Origin: a bacterium D16-51
Lineage (GTDB): Bacteria > Bacillota > Clostridia > Lachnospirales > Lachnospiraceae
Assembly: GCA_003612285.1 (NCBI GenBank)
Contig: RAYE01000053.1
Location: 1 to 40,225 of the forward strand
Reading direction: 5' to 3'
DNA length: 40,225 nucleotides
This document shows positions 15,874 to 23,926 of the stretch, piece after piece. The notes under the pieces are model-generated. The model searched no databases. It was not told the origin of the DNA and saw nothing but the letters and a program-made list of their open reading frames with translations. Every line of letters starts with the position of its first letter. Position 1 is the first letter of the stretch. Made by a program: the position numbers and the translations under genes.

Positions 15874-18252
15874 CTAAAACTCTACGATAGTAACGCCCAT
15901 ATCGCCTTCCCCAAATTCACCCAGCCGGAATGATTTGACATATTTGGTACGTTTTAAATGGTTATGGACTGCTGTACGCAGCGCGCCGGTACCGCGGCCG
16001 TGGATTACAGTAACCTGGGACATATGGGCAAGGTAGGCGTCGTCTAAGTATTTTCCAAGGACAGGCATTGCCTCGTCAACTGTCATCCCGATTAGGTTGA
16101 TTTCCTGTCGGATGTTCGCAGCTTTGTCCATGCGGATGCGTCCGCTGCCCGATTTTTTACCGCCTGCCTGTTTTTGTTCAGGCTGCCTGATTAACTCAAT
16201 ATCATCCAGTTTTACTTTTGTCCGTAAAAGGCCTGCCTGCACAAAAAGTTCCCCTTTTTCATTTGGCAGGGTGCTGATAGTGCCTTCTGCATTAAGGGAT
16301 AATATACGGACATCAGAACCGATTATCAATTCCGAAGCATTGATTTTTTTCGCTTTTTTCTTTTGGGAAGGCTTTGGCTGGCTGCTTTCTTTTTCGTGAA
16401 TCTGTTCCCGCAGTTTTGCGCGTTCTGCTTCCATTTCACGGATATGCTTATCACTTTTCGCCCATTTTGTATATTTCCGTATTGTTTCATCTGCATATTC
16501 TTTTGCCTGTGCAAGGATTTTTCCGGCCTCCTCATTGGCATTTGCAAGGATGCGCTCTTTGGAATTGTCCAGTTTTTCGGATTTTTCCTGAAGCTGTTTT
16601 TTTAACTGGGCGATTTCTTTCCTGTTTTTTGATACCTCTGCATGTTCCTGCTCTAATTTTACACGGGTTTTCTCCAAATCGTTCAGGACGTCTTCAAATG
16701 CCTGTGCATCTGAGGTTACGCGCTGCCTGGCGTCTTCTATGATTTTTTCTGACAGGCCAAGTCTTCCGGAAATAGCAAAGGCGTTGCTTTTGCCAGGGAT
16801 GCCGATTAGAAGGCGGTAAGTTGGGCGCAGGGTAGTGACGTCAAATTCACAGCAGGCATTTTCGACATCCGGCGTCTGTAAGGCATAAAGTTTTAGCTCG
16901 CTGTAATGGGTAGTGGCCATTACAATGGAGCCTCTGTTATGCAAATCAGATAAAATAGAGGTAGCAAGCGCCGCGCCTTCTACGGGGTCTGTTCCCGCCC
17001 CTAATTCGTCAAAAAGAACCAGGCTGTTATGGTCGGCTTTTTCCAGTATAGATACGGTATTTACCATATGTGAGGAAAATGTGCTTAAATTTTGCTCAAT
17101 GCTTTGTTCATCGCCAATATCAGCATATACTTCGTCAAAAATGCGAAGGCAGGAGCCGTCAAAAGCAGGGATGTGCAGCCCTGCCTGTCCCATCAGCGTG
17201 AAAAGTCCAACTGTTTTTAGTGAAACTGTTTTTCCGCCGGTATTTGGCCCGGTAACAATTAACAGGGAAAAATCCTTTCCAAGCTGCAGGTCAATTGGGA
17301 CAACTTTATCTTTTGGGATAAGCGGGTGGCGCCCTTTTTTAATCATGATACTGCCATCTTTAGGAAACCCTGGCTCCGTGCCACGCATTTCCTTAGAAAG
17401 GGATGCTTTTGCAAAAATAAAATCCAATCTTGACAGAACCTGGAAATCCTGTTCGATAAAAAAGGAATGCTCTGCTGCCTGGTTGCTCAGGTTTGCAAGG
17501 ATTTTTTCGATTTCCTCCTGTTCTTTTAATTCCAGTTCGCGGATTTCATTGTTTAGCCTGACAACAGAGGAAGGCTCAATAAACAGTGTAGAGCCGGTTG
17601 CAGACTGGTCATGCAGCATGCCCTGGAATGAGGAGCGGTATTCTGCTTTTACAGGGAGGCAGTACCTGCCATTTCGCATTGTAATCAGGCCGTCCTGCAG
17701 CATGCTTTTTTGGGAGCTGTTTAAAATGCTGTTAAGCTGCTCGTGTATCCTGCCGTTTGCCCGTTTCATGTTCTGGCGGACTTTTTGCAGCCCTGGGCTG
17801 GCATCGTCGGCAACTTCATCCTCTGCTAAAATGCACCGCCGGATTTCGTTCATTAGTGGGGAGACAGGCTCTATTAATTGGTAGTATTCATTCAGAGAAT
17901 CTCCTGTCTCTTCTTTTTCATTCAGGTTTTTTCTGAAATATGCTTTTACGCTTCCTGCCGTATTTAACAGCTTTGAAATAGAAAGAAGCTCCCCGGTTCC
18001 TAAAATAGCGCCGATTTCCAGGCGCTTTAAGCTTTCCCGGATGTCTGCCGCACCCTGGAAGGAAATGCTTCCCTGGGTTAGGATATGTGTCAGGGCGTCC
18101 GAAGTTTCGCGCTGTTCTTTTAAAATTACAGACCGCTCTGTTTCTGGCAGCAGCTTCCGGCAATAGTTTTTTCCGGCGGCAGAACCGGCATGCTGTTCCA
18201 ATTTTTGTATAATTTTATCATACTCTAAAGTATGCAGTACTTTTTCGTTCAT
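15874..18252 (-). CDS. mutS2: MutS2 family endonuclease/ribosome-rescue ATPase
   Basis: A 792-residue MutS2 protein. It has the core and lever helices, then the ABC-type ATPase with Walker A TGPNTGGKT (about 334-342) and Walker B VLFDELGAGTDP. A long Glu/Lys-rich coiled coil (about 510-640) and a C-terminal Smr domain (about 715-792) with HGRGTGALR follow. The Smr domain reads INLIG where LDLRG is usual, a motif linked to nuclease activity in other members. Family roles proposed elsewhere are suppression of recombination and splitting of collided ribosomes. The ATG at 18252 lacks a normal ribosome site, but a 28-codon leader ORF ends in an ATGA overlap with it, so translation may be coupled. 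It is the first gene of an operon with the two-component system. Confidence 0.93.
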   Translation of the reverse strand: MNEKVLHTLEYDKIIQKLEQHAGSAAGKNYCRKLLPETERSVILKEQRETSDALTHILTQGSISFQGAADIRESLKRLEIGAILGTGELLSISKLLNTAGSVKAYFRKNLNEKEETGDSLNEYYQLIEPVSPLMNEIRRCILAEDEVADDASPGLQKVRQNMKRANGRIHEQLNSILNSSQKSMLQDGLITMRNGRYCLPVKAEYRSSFQGMLHDQSATGSTLFIEPSSVVRLNNEIRELELKEQEEIEKILANLSNQAAEHSFFIEQDFQVLSRLDFIFAKASLSKEMRGTEPGFPKDGSIMIKKGRHPLIPKDKVVPIDLQLGKDFSLLIVTGPNTGGKTVSLKTVGLFTLMGQAGLHIPAFDGSCLRIFDEVYADIGDEQSIEQNLSTFSSHMVNTVSILEKADHNSLVLFDELGAGTDPVEGAALATSILSDLHNRGSIVMATTHYSELKLYALQTPDVENACCEFDVTTLRPTYRLLIGIPGKSNAFAISGRLGLSEKIIEDARQRVTSDAQAFEDVLNDLEKTRVKLEQEHAEVSKNRKEIAQLKKQLQEKSEKLDNSKERILANANEEAGKILAQAKEYADETIRKYTKWAKSDKHIREMEAERAKLREQIHEKESSQPKPSQKKKAKKINASELIIGSDVRILSLNAEGTISTLPNEKGELFVQAGLLRTKVKLDDIELIRQPEQKQAGGKKSGSGRIRMDKAANIRQEINLIGMTVDEAMPVLGKYLDDAYLAHMSQVTVIHGRGTGALRTAVHNHLKRTKYVKSFRLGEFGEGDMGVTIVEF

Positions 18253-18335
18253 AAATTGCACCAAGCCTCAAGTGAAAATACCAGTGTTTTCATTTGAGGC
18301 GCAAACACAAAGGGCGAAAGTATGTGTGTTTGCAT
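18249..18335 (-). CDS. Possible 28-residue leader peptide of mutS2
   Basis: An ORF of 28 codons starts at an ATG preceded by GGAAAGGATAAG, a plausible ribosome site. Its TGA stop overlaps the mutS2 ATG as ATGA. mutS2 itself has no close Shine-Dalgarno sequence, so re-initiation from this ORF would explain its start. The ORF spans both hairpins of leader copy B. Confidence 0.4.
   Translation of the reverse strand: MQTHILSPFVFAPQMKTLVFSLEAWCNL
18268..18333 (-). promoter_or_regulatory. Two-hairpin leader element, copy B (upstream of mutS2)
   Basis: On the minus strand hairpin 1 (18301-18333) has a 9-bp GCAAACACA/TGTGTTTGC stem. Hairpin 2 (18268-18297) has an 11-bp TCAAATGAAAA/TTTTCACTTGA stem with one G-U pair. 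Order, loops and the TTTGTGTTTGC segment match copy A at 3169-3227, with paired changes in the stems. Confidence 0.6.
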
Positions 18336-18367
18336 CTTATCCTTTCCTCTTTTTTCTTCTACCCTAT

Positions 18368-18397
18368 ATAATACACTAGATTGCCCTTTGATAGCAA
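18368..18397 (-). promoter_or_regulatory. SigA-type promoter of mutS2 operon
   Basis: On the minus strand TTGCTA (18392-18397) and TATTAT (18368-18373) are spaced by 18 bp. The predicted start near 18361 gives a leader of about 108 nt containing the two hairpins and the short ORF. Confidence 0.6.
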
Positions 18398-18528
18398 GTA
18401 AAGTAAATAAGATTTATTTCTGTTTTCAGGTAAGTACAATGATTTATTCATAATCTATTCATAATTTAGTGATATAATTTGAATTATTGTAAACATTTAG
18501 AGAAACGTGTATTATGATGTTTTTGCTT

Positions 18529-18552
18529 TCAGGGATTATCCAGAGTCCCTGA
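18529..18552 (+). other. Hairpin in leader of HtrA-like gene
   Basis: TCAGGGA and TCCCTGA form a perfect 7-bp stem with a 10-nt loop, ending about 8 bp before the GGAGAG ribosome site of the next gene. A TATAAT box at 18473-18478 is the likely -10 for this transcript; its -35 is unclear. Confidence 0.4.
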
Positions 18553-18570
18553 GGGTAATTGGAGAGTGTT

Positions 18571-19842
18571 ATGAGGAGTAGGAATAAGGAAAAGGATGCT
18601 GATTTCCAGCAGGAAAAACGGTATCAGTTTATTCGGGAACAAGTCCGGCCGCAAAAAAAAGTCCAGGCAGTCCTTCTGCTGAAGCGCCTTGGTATTTTGG
18701 CTGTGACAGCTCTTATTTTTGGGGTGGTTTCAGGAGGCGGGTTTGTCCTTATCCAAAACAATTTCCTAAAGGAAGGGGAAGAGGTCGTGCAGGTGCATAC
18801 TGTTACGCCTGCTCCTTCGCCGGCAGAGACAAGTGTGCCTGCAGAAAGCAAGGGCAAGGATTTCGGAAAGAAGGAAATAACGCTTAATGACGTAAACCGG
18901 ATTTCCCGGCAGTTATCATCTGTTGGGACAAATATGGATTCGGCAATGGTAGGGATAAAAGGAAAAGAAGATTCCAAGCTCTGGCCGGAACAGGGGGAAG
19001 AAGCCCCGTCCGTGGCATATGGGCTGATATATGGGGAATCCGTAAAATATTTTGATATCCTTACTACGTGTGAAATAGTTCAGAAGCAGCCTTCTGTCCA
19101 TGTCCAGCTGATGGATGACACAGTGATTGAAGGGGAAATACTAGGAAGCAATGCCCAGCTAAATGTTGCAGTTGTACGTATTAAAAAAGAAGATATTGGG
19201 GAAGAGCTTTTGGGGCAGGTTACAGTAGCAAGGATTGGGAATGGGTTTGGGCTGTCAGCAGGGACGAACCTGATCGCAGTTGGCTGCCCAAATGGGATAC
19301 TGCATTCTGTAGTGACTGGAATGATTACAAATGAAACAGTTTATGTGCCGATTATGGATGGCGAAGTACAGGTTTTTTGTACAAGCATTCCATATTCAGA
19401 AGCAGGGAATGGCGTTGTGCTGGATGTTGAGGGGCGTGTTGCCGGGATTATTACGACTGCGTTTAAAAAAGAGGCAGGGACAACAGGTATGGCATTTGTT
19501 AAGATTTCCAATGTAACAGCATTGCTGGAAATGCTTCAGAAGAAACAGGTGATGCCTTATATTGGGATTGAAGGGAGAAGCCTGGACGAAACTGTGGCAA
19601 AAGCACATAACCTTGTGGCGGGCGCATATGTGACGGAGGTTTATGCAGGCACCCCTGCTTACGAGGGAGGGATGCGTGTTGCAGATGTCATTACACAGAT
19701 AAACGGAGAGAGTATTTCCGGGATGGCAGATATCTATAATAACCTGTTAAAGCATAAGCCAAAGGATAAAATTGTTTATACAGTGCACCGTAAATCCGGG
19801 AACAGGAAGGTCGCAAAGCAGATAAAGATTGTATTGGGATAG
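18571..19842 (+). CDS. HtrA/DegP-like PDZ protein lacking catalytic triad
   Basis: A 423-residue membrane-anchored protein. A short basic cytoplasmic N-terminus is followed by one TM segment (about 45-66), a linker (to about 110), a trypsin-like fold (about 125-310) and a C-terminal PDZ domain (about 325-423; YIGIEGRSLDE, AYVTEVYAGTPAYEGGMRVADVITQINGE read in two parts). The fold aligns with HtrA, but the catalytic positions are changed. The His segment reads ILTTCEIV for ILTNNHVI, the Asp segment NVAVVRI for DLAVIKI, and the Ser loop YSEAGNGVVLD for NPGNSGGPLVN. It should therefore be a pseudoprotease, perhaps a scaffold or adaptor that binds protein C-termini. ATG at 18571 has GGAGAG upstream. 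It is divergent from mutS2. Confidence 0.85.
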   Translation: MRSRNKEKDADFQQEKRYQFIREQVRPQKKVQAVLLLKRLGILAVTALIFGVVSGGGFVLIQNNFLKEGEEVVQVHTVTPAPSPAETSVPAESKGKDFGKKEITLNDVNRISRQLSSVGTNMDSAMVGIKGKEDSKLWPEQGEEAPSVAYGLIYGESVKYFDILTTCEIVQKQPSVHVQLMDDTVIEGEILGSNAQLNVAVVRIKKEDIGEELLGQVTVARIGNGFGLSAGTNLIAVGCPNGILHSVVTGMITNETVYVPIMDGEVQVFCTSIPYSEAGNGVVLDVEGRVAGIITTAFKKEAGTTGMAFVKISNVTALLEMLQKKQVMPYIGIEGRSLDETVAKAHNLVAGAYVTEVYAGTPAYEGGMRVADVITQINGESISGMADIYNNLLKHKPKDKIVYTVHRKSGNRKVAKQIKIVLG

Positions 19843-19853
19843 GGGCTATCCCA
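19835..19853. terminator. Short hairpin over convergent stops
   Basis: TGGGATA and TATCCCA form a 7-bp stem spanning the stop codons of the two convergent genes, which are only 3 bp apart. No T run follows on either side, so termination activity is uncertain. Confidence 0.35.
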
Positions 19854-20949
19854 GTGCATCTTTGGAAAAAAGAACGTTTAACAGCGCGTTATTTTCTTCT
19901 TTTTTCATTATACAGAAACGTATATACTGGCTGTCCAGAAATTGGAAGGAAGAGCAGTCCCGTATCATATATCCTTTCTGGATTGCTTTTTCAAATAATT
20001 CCCAACTGGTTATCTTGTTATTTAAGATACGCAGCAATATAAAATTGGCATGGGGCGGATAATATTTTACAGAAGGGTATTTGTCCAGGATATGGCAGAT
20101 CCTTTCCCTTTCTGAAGAAATAAGTTGAAAGGTATCGTGGATATAAGCTTTATCGTGGAACATGATTTCTCCTGCAATTGCAGCAAGGGAATTAATTGTC
20201 CATGGATTTTTATAGCTGTCCATTTTCTTTAGGAACGGCTGGTTTCCGCAGACCGCATAGCCGAGGCGCAGTCCGGGCGCTGCAAAAAATTTGGAAATCC
20301 CGCGCAGTACTATGATGTTATCATAATGCTGTGTTAATGGTACAGAGGTAACTTCTTTGTAGTTTTCTGAAAATTCCACATAAGTTTCATCGACCATAAC
20401 GAATATTCCCCTCTCTTTACAGCAGTCCAAGATTCTGCACATTGTTTCAGAAGTAATCTGAGAGGAGGTGGGATTGTTTGGGTTGCAGATAACCAGTAAA
20501 TCAATATCAGGTGTTAACATCTCAAATAAAGCGTTTTCCTGCAGGCAGAAGTTTTGTTCCTCCTGCAGGCGGAAGTAGATGGCGCTGCCTCCGCCCAGGG
20601 AGATTTCATGCCCATACTCCGAGTAGGTCGGGCCGATAATACAGGCTTTCTTTGGACGGAGTAGTTGGATAACCAGTGAAATTAATTCTGTCGAACCATT
20701 CCCTACAAGGATGCTTCTGTAATCTGCCTGTATATATTCTCCAATGGATTTACGGAGATTTGTATATTCGCGGTCAGGATAGGAGGTAACTGCATCAATG
20801 TGTAATGGCAGTTCTTTCCTAAGCTGGTAGGAAATGCCAAGTGGATTTACGTTGGCAGAAAAGCTGGTGATATTCTCCTTTTTTATCCCAAATGCTTTTT
20901 CTATTTTTTCTAAATCACTTCCATGGAAGTGTTCTTTTTGTTTTATCAT
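19846..20949 (-). CDS. PLP-dependent aminotransferase, CobD/HisC-like
   Basis: A 367-residue class I/II aminotransferase-fold protein. The N-terminus HGSDLEKIEKAFGI followed by SFSANVNPLGIS is typical of the threonine-phosphate decarboxylase (CobD) / histidinol-phosphate aminotransferase branch. Other motifs are VGNGSTELI (cofactor phosphate), CNPNNPTSS, VDETYVEF (pyridine-N Asp) and the PLP lysine in RGISKFFAAPGLRLGYAV. No cobalamin or histidine genes lie nearby, so the substrate is open. The start at 20949 is chosen because GAGGTTTCCT precedes it; an upstream in-frame ATG at 20985 lacks a site. The convergent HtrA-like gene ends 3 bp away. Confidence 0.85.
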   Translation of the reverse strand: MIKQKEHFHGSDLEKIEKAFGIKKENITSFSANVNPLGISYQLRKELPLHIDAVTSYPDREYTNLRKSIGEYIQADYRSILVGNGSTELISLVIQLLRPKKACIIGPTYSEYGHEISLGGGSAIYFRLQEEQNFCLQENALFEMLTPDIDLLVICNPNNPTSSQITSETMCRILDCCKERGIFVMVDETYVEFSENYKEVTSVPLTQHYDNIIVLRGISKFFAAPGLRLGYAVCGNQPFLKKMDSYKNPWTINSLAAIAGEIMFHDKAYIHDTFQLISSERERICHILDKYPSVKYYPPHANFILLRILNNKITSWELFEKAIQKGYMIRDCSSFQFLDSQYIRFCIMKKEENNALLNVLFSKDALG

Positions 20950-20973
20950 AGGAAACCTCATTTCTATTGTATT

Positions 20974-21024
20974 GTTACTATTCACGGTCTATCGCATGAA
21001 AAAAGAATGGCCGTGAATAGTAAC
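20974..21024. repeat. Dispersed palindrome GTTACTATTCACGG
   Basis: GTTACTATTCACGG (20974-20987) and its exact complement (21011-21024) form a 14-bp stem around a 23-nt loop. The same sequence ends the 211-bp element at 11.3-11.5 kb. It sits just upstream of the aminotransferase gene. Confidence 0.75.
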
Positions 21025-21127
21025 ATTGTATTTTAAATGTCCTAGCCATTATACTGCTTTTTGTTGTCTGTTTCAACTGTGTTGTGATATACTGTTAAGA
21101 ACTGTAGGAAAGCAGCGGGATTAAAGT

Positions 21128-21292
21128 CTAGTACAGCGTTTCCTTAATCCCCATATACTTAGTGCTTGCTATTTTTGTCAGCGCAAGGCGGAGGAAGGAG
21201 GCAATGCGGTGGCATTGTTGACTGACGACAACGCAGCGATGGCGGAAATAGAAAGTACTAAGTGTATGAGGGACTAAGAAACGCTGTACTAG
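21128..21292. mobile_element. 165-bp MITE with CTAGTACAGCGTTTC ends
   Basis: The element starts CTAGTACAGCGTTTC and ends with the exact complement of it. The inverted similarity continues inward for roughly 35 bp with a few mismatches (TTAGTCCC, CATA, ACTTAGT segments). The centre is GC-richer (GGCGGAGGAAGG, GTGGCATTGTTG). It encodes no protein. It lies directly upstream of the ribosome site of the decayed ATPase gene. Confidence 0.75.
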
Positions 21293-21302
21293 GAGGGGTA
21301 TC

Positions 21303-22614
21303 ATGGCGAGGACGGTTTGGAAAGACATTGAATTTAAGTATGACGGAGCAGTTTTTTTCAGTTGACTATGCAGGGCGGAGTGATTTGTTTGAGGGCATGA
21401 AGATATGGAGGGAAGAGAAATACCGTAATATGCAGGGGAGATTTCCTGTTATTAGCCTTAGTTTTGCAGGTGTAAAAGGGACAAATAATTTTGTTGAAAT
21501 GCGCAGGATGATGTGCCGGCTGATTTATGAACAGTATGATAAGTATGATTTTTTATTAGATGCAGACGGATTGATGAATGAAAAAGAAAAGGGATTGTTT
21601 AATGCTGTGTCACGGGATATGGATGAGGATATTGCAGCAATGTCGTTAAATATGCTTTCAAAATTGTTGATGAAATATTATGGCAGGAAAGTTATTATCC
21701 TATTGGATGAATATGATACACCAATGCAGGAGGCTTATGTAAATGGTTACTGGGATGAAATTGTATCATTTCTGGGGAATCTGTTTCATTCGACATTTAA
21801 AACAAACGCATTTCTGGATAAGGCGTTAATGACAGGCATTACCAGGGGGAGTAAAGAGAGTATTTTTTCGGATTTAAACAACTTAGTAGTTGTCACAGCT
21901 ACTTCAAATAAATATATGGAAGATTTATTGGGTGGCGGTATCCTTTATACGAGGATAGATGAGTAGATTGTCTTTAGCCAGCTTGACTGTAATGAACATG
22001 CAATCTGGAGTCTGCTGCTTGCAAGTGGGTATTTAAAAGTGGAAACTTATACAATGGATGGTGAGACAGGGGACGAGGAATATGGGCTGTCACTTACGAA
22101 TAAAGAAGTAAAGCTGATGTTTAGGGATATGATTGAGGGGTGGTTCAAACATTATTCCCCGGCATATAATGAATTTATTAAAGCATTATTATTGGATGAT
22201 AAAAGGGCAATGAATTACTATATGAATAAGGTTGCCCTTGCGACATTTAGCTGTTTTGACACAGGAAGGAAACCTTCGGAGAGTTCTGAACCAGAACGGT
22301 TTTATCACGGGTTTGTTTTGGGGCTTATGGTGGAACTTTCTAATAGGTATGTCATTACATCAAACCGTGAGAGTGGTTTTGGGCGCTATGATATAATGCT
22401 TGAGCCAAAAAGCAGCAATGATGATGCCATTATTATTGAGTTTAAGGTATATGGGCTGGATAATGAAAAAACATTGCAGGATACTGTTGAGTCAGCGTTA
22501 TTGCAAATAGAAGAAAAGCAATATGCGTCAGCATTAGTGGCAAAAGGGATTCCTCTCTCACATATCAGGAAATATGGATTTGCATTTGAAGGAAAAACTG
22601 TTTTGATTGGGTAA
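21303..22614 (+). pseudogene. Decayed AAA-ATPase-like / PD-(D/E)XK nuclease-like gene
   Basis: A remnant of the common Lachnospiraceae AAA-ATPase-like plus PD-(D/E)XK family. Three lesions are visible. (1) After a good AGGAGGGG site and ATG encoding MART, as in intact members, the sequence jumps in another frame to FGKTLNLSM, so about 45 N-terminal codons including part of Walker A are lost. (2) Between TATSNKY and MEDLLGGG about 80 residues usual for the family are missing. (3) An in-frame TAG at 21964-21966 splits the frame where the family has Gln (IDE-stop-IVFSQL), a single C-to-T change. Walker B (IILLDEYDTP) and the C-terminal nuclease region (ESGFGRYDIMLEP, IIIEFKVYG) remain. Family function is not established. 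Confidence 0.88.
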
Positions 22615-22630
22615 TATATTCATAAAAATA

Positions 22631-22660
22631 CAGCCCGGACGGGGTTTCCTGTCCGGGCTG
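22631..22660. terminator. GC-rich hairpin after ATPase pseudogene
   Basis: A perfect 10-bp stem, CAGCCCGGAC/GTCCGGGCTG, surrounds a 10-nt loop 16 bp after the pseudogene stop. No T run follows on the + strand; a weak one (TATTTTTATG) follows on the minus strand. It is probably the terminator of the original gene. Confidence 0.5.
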
Positions 22661-22839
22661 ATGCATAGCAATGATTAAAGGTAAAAAACAGTAGAAAAAA
22701 GAAATAGTATATGTTATGATAAGTTTTAGGACATTATTCTATATGTATGTATAGGTATTGCAGTTTTGGACTGTCTGTTTTTAGGTGTTTTGTAACTGGT
22801 AACTATTTGAGCCGCCAAAGGCGGCATGGAGGATTACAT

Positions 22840-23913
22840 ATGAAGTTAACTTTTGGAAGCAGTAAAAAGGGGGATGTAGGGGAAGCATTGCAAAATATTA
22901 CAAAACCCGCGGCACTGCTTTTTTCTGTTGCAAGTGAAGAGATGCTTGGGCGTGCTGCAATGGAAATTGAGAAGGTGTTTCCGGGAGTCCCGTCTGTTGG
23001 AGGGGTTGGGCAGGCTTATATGGGCAGGCAGTTTTTTGATGCAGGGATAACTGTAATTGCGATGGAGGAAAATATTAAAGTTGTAGCGGATGTCCTTGAA
23101 CAGGCGTCTGTTATGCCGGTCAAATATATCAGGCGGCTTGAAAATGCCGTAAAGGCAGTGGGGGCAGAGCGGGGAAAGACGGCATGTTTTGATATTTGTT
23201 CAGCGGGTGCAGACGTCCGTGCTGTAACGACACTGTCAAATTATCTTTGCCAGGCAGGATACGACCTTGCAGGGGGAACCAGCAATTCATCTGCAGTTGC
23301 CTGCAATGGGAAAGTATACCAGGATGCGTGTGCTTTTTTTATTTTCAAAAACCTGAAAGGCAGGATAAAGTCTTATAAGGAAAATATCTATGTCCATCCG
23401 CAGGGGAATGAAAAACAGTTTATGGTAACAGAGGCAGAACCGAAAAATTACAGAATCCGCACCTTGGAAAATAAATCTGCCGAGAAGGTATATACTTCTG
23501 AATTGGGCATCAGCAGGGACAAGATTACGACGCAGACATTTAAGAATCCATTTGGGCATGTCTGTGACTCCGATACATATATTATTTCAATAAAAGACGT
23601 TGAAGCGGATGGCAGCATTACGACATTCCGTCCGGCAAATAAGATGGATTTCCTGACAATATTGGATATAGGGGACTATAAGGCAGTAGTGCAGGATACA
23701 GTTGCAAAGATTAAGCGGGATTTAGGGAGCGCATCGGCGGTTCTTTCTGTTAATTGCCTGTTTCGGTATATTATGTTTAACGATGACCATTATTGGGACA
23801 GTTATCTTGCACAGATGTGCAGCAGTTTTTCCCATGCGGGTATGGTTGGCGTGGGGGAACATTATAATACACAGTTTGTAAACCAGACAATGTGCTGTCT
23901 GGCATTTGAGTAA
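22840..23913 (+). CDS. FIST-domain sensory protein (pair 1)
   Basis: A 357-residue soluble protein with FIST_N (about 10-200) and FIST_C (about 210-345) domains, known as ligand-binding sensory modules. No signal peptide or membrane segment is present. Features shared with the second copy at 34745-35800 are MPVKYI-RLE, NGKVYxDAxA, GRxKxYKENIY, [17 protein letters not shown] and a strongly conserved C-terminus (GEHYN-QFVNQ-M-C-FE). The ATG at 22840 has GGAGG 7 bp upstream. The soluble chemoreceptor gene starts 13 bp after its stop, which suggests a two-protein receptor in which FIST supplies the sensor. The ligand is unknown; amino acids have been proposed for the family. Confidence 0.88.
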   Translation: MKLTFGSSKKGDVGEALQNITKPAALLFSVASEEMLGRAAMEIEKVFPGVPSVGGVGQAYMGRQFFDAGITVIAMEENIKVVADVLEQASVMPVKYIRRLENAVKAVGAERGKTACFDICSAGADVRAVTTLSNYLCQAGYDLAGGTSNSSAVACNGKVYQDACAFFIFKNLKGRIKSYKENIYVHPQGNEKQFMVTEAEPKNYRIRTLENKSAEKVYTSELGISRDKITTQTFKNPFGHVCDSDTYIISIKDVEADGSITTFRPANKMDFLTILDIGDYKAVVQDTVAKIKRDLGSASAVLSVNCLFRYIMFNDDHYWDSYLAQMCSSFSHAGMVGVGEHYNTQFVNQTMCCLAFE

Positions 23914-23926
23914 GGGAGGGAGCGCC

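Noticed and set aside
16913-17884. Long + strand ORF of 323 codons inside mutS2
   Set aside because: It is the antisense shadow of a clear MutS2 coding region, has Ser/Arg-rich non-homologous sequence and no ribosome site.
22700-22725. Sigma-28-like promoter before FIST/MCP pair 1 (TATGATAA)
   Set aside because: The -10-like match has no convincing TAAA box at the right distance; the promoter of this pair remains unassigned.
22747-22839. Extended start of the first FIST protein
   Set aside because: The extra residues are not homologous to the second FIST protein, while the ATG at 22840 has a GGAGG site and gives matching N-termini.
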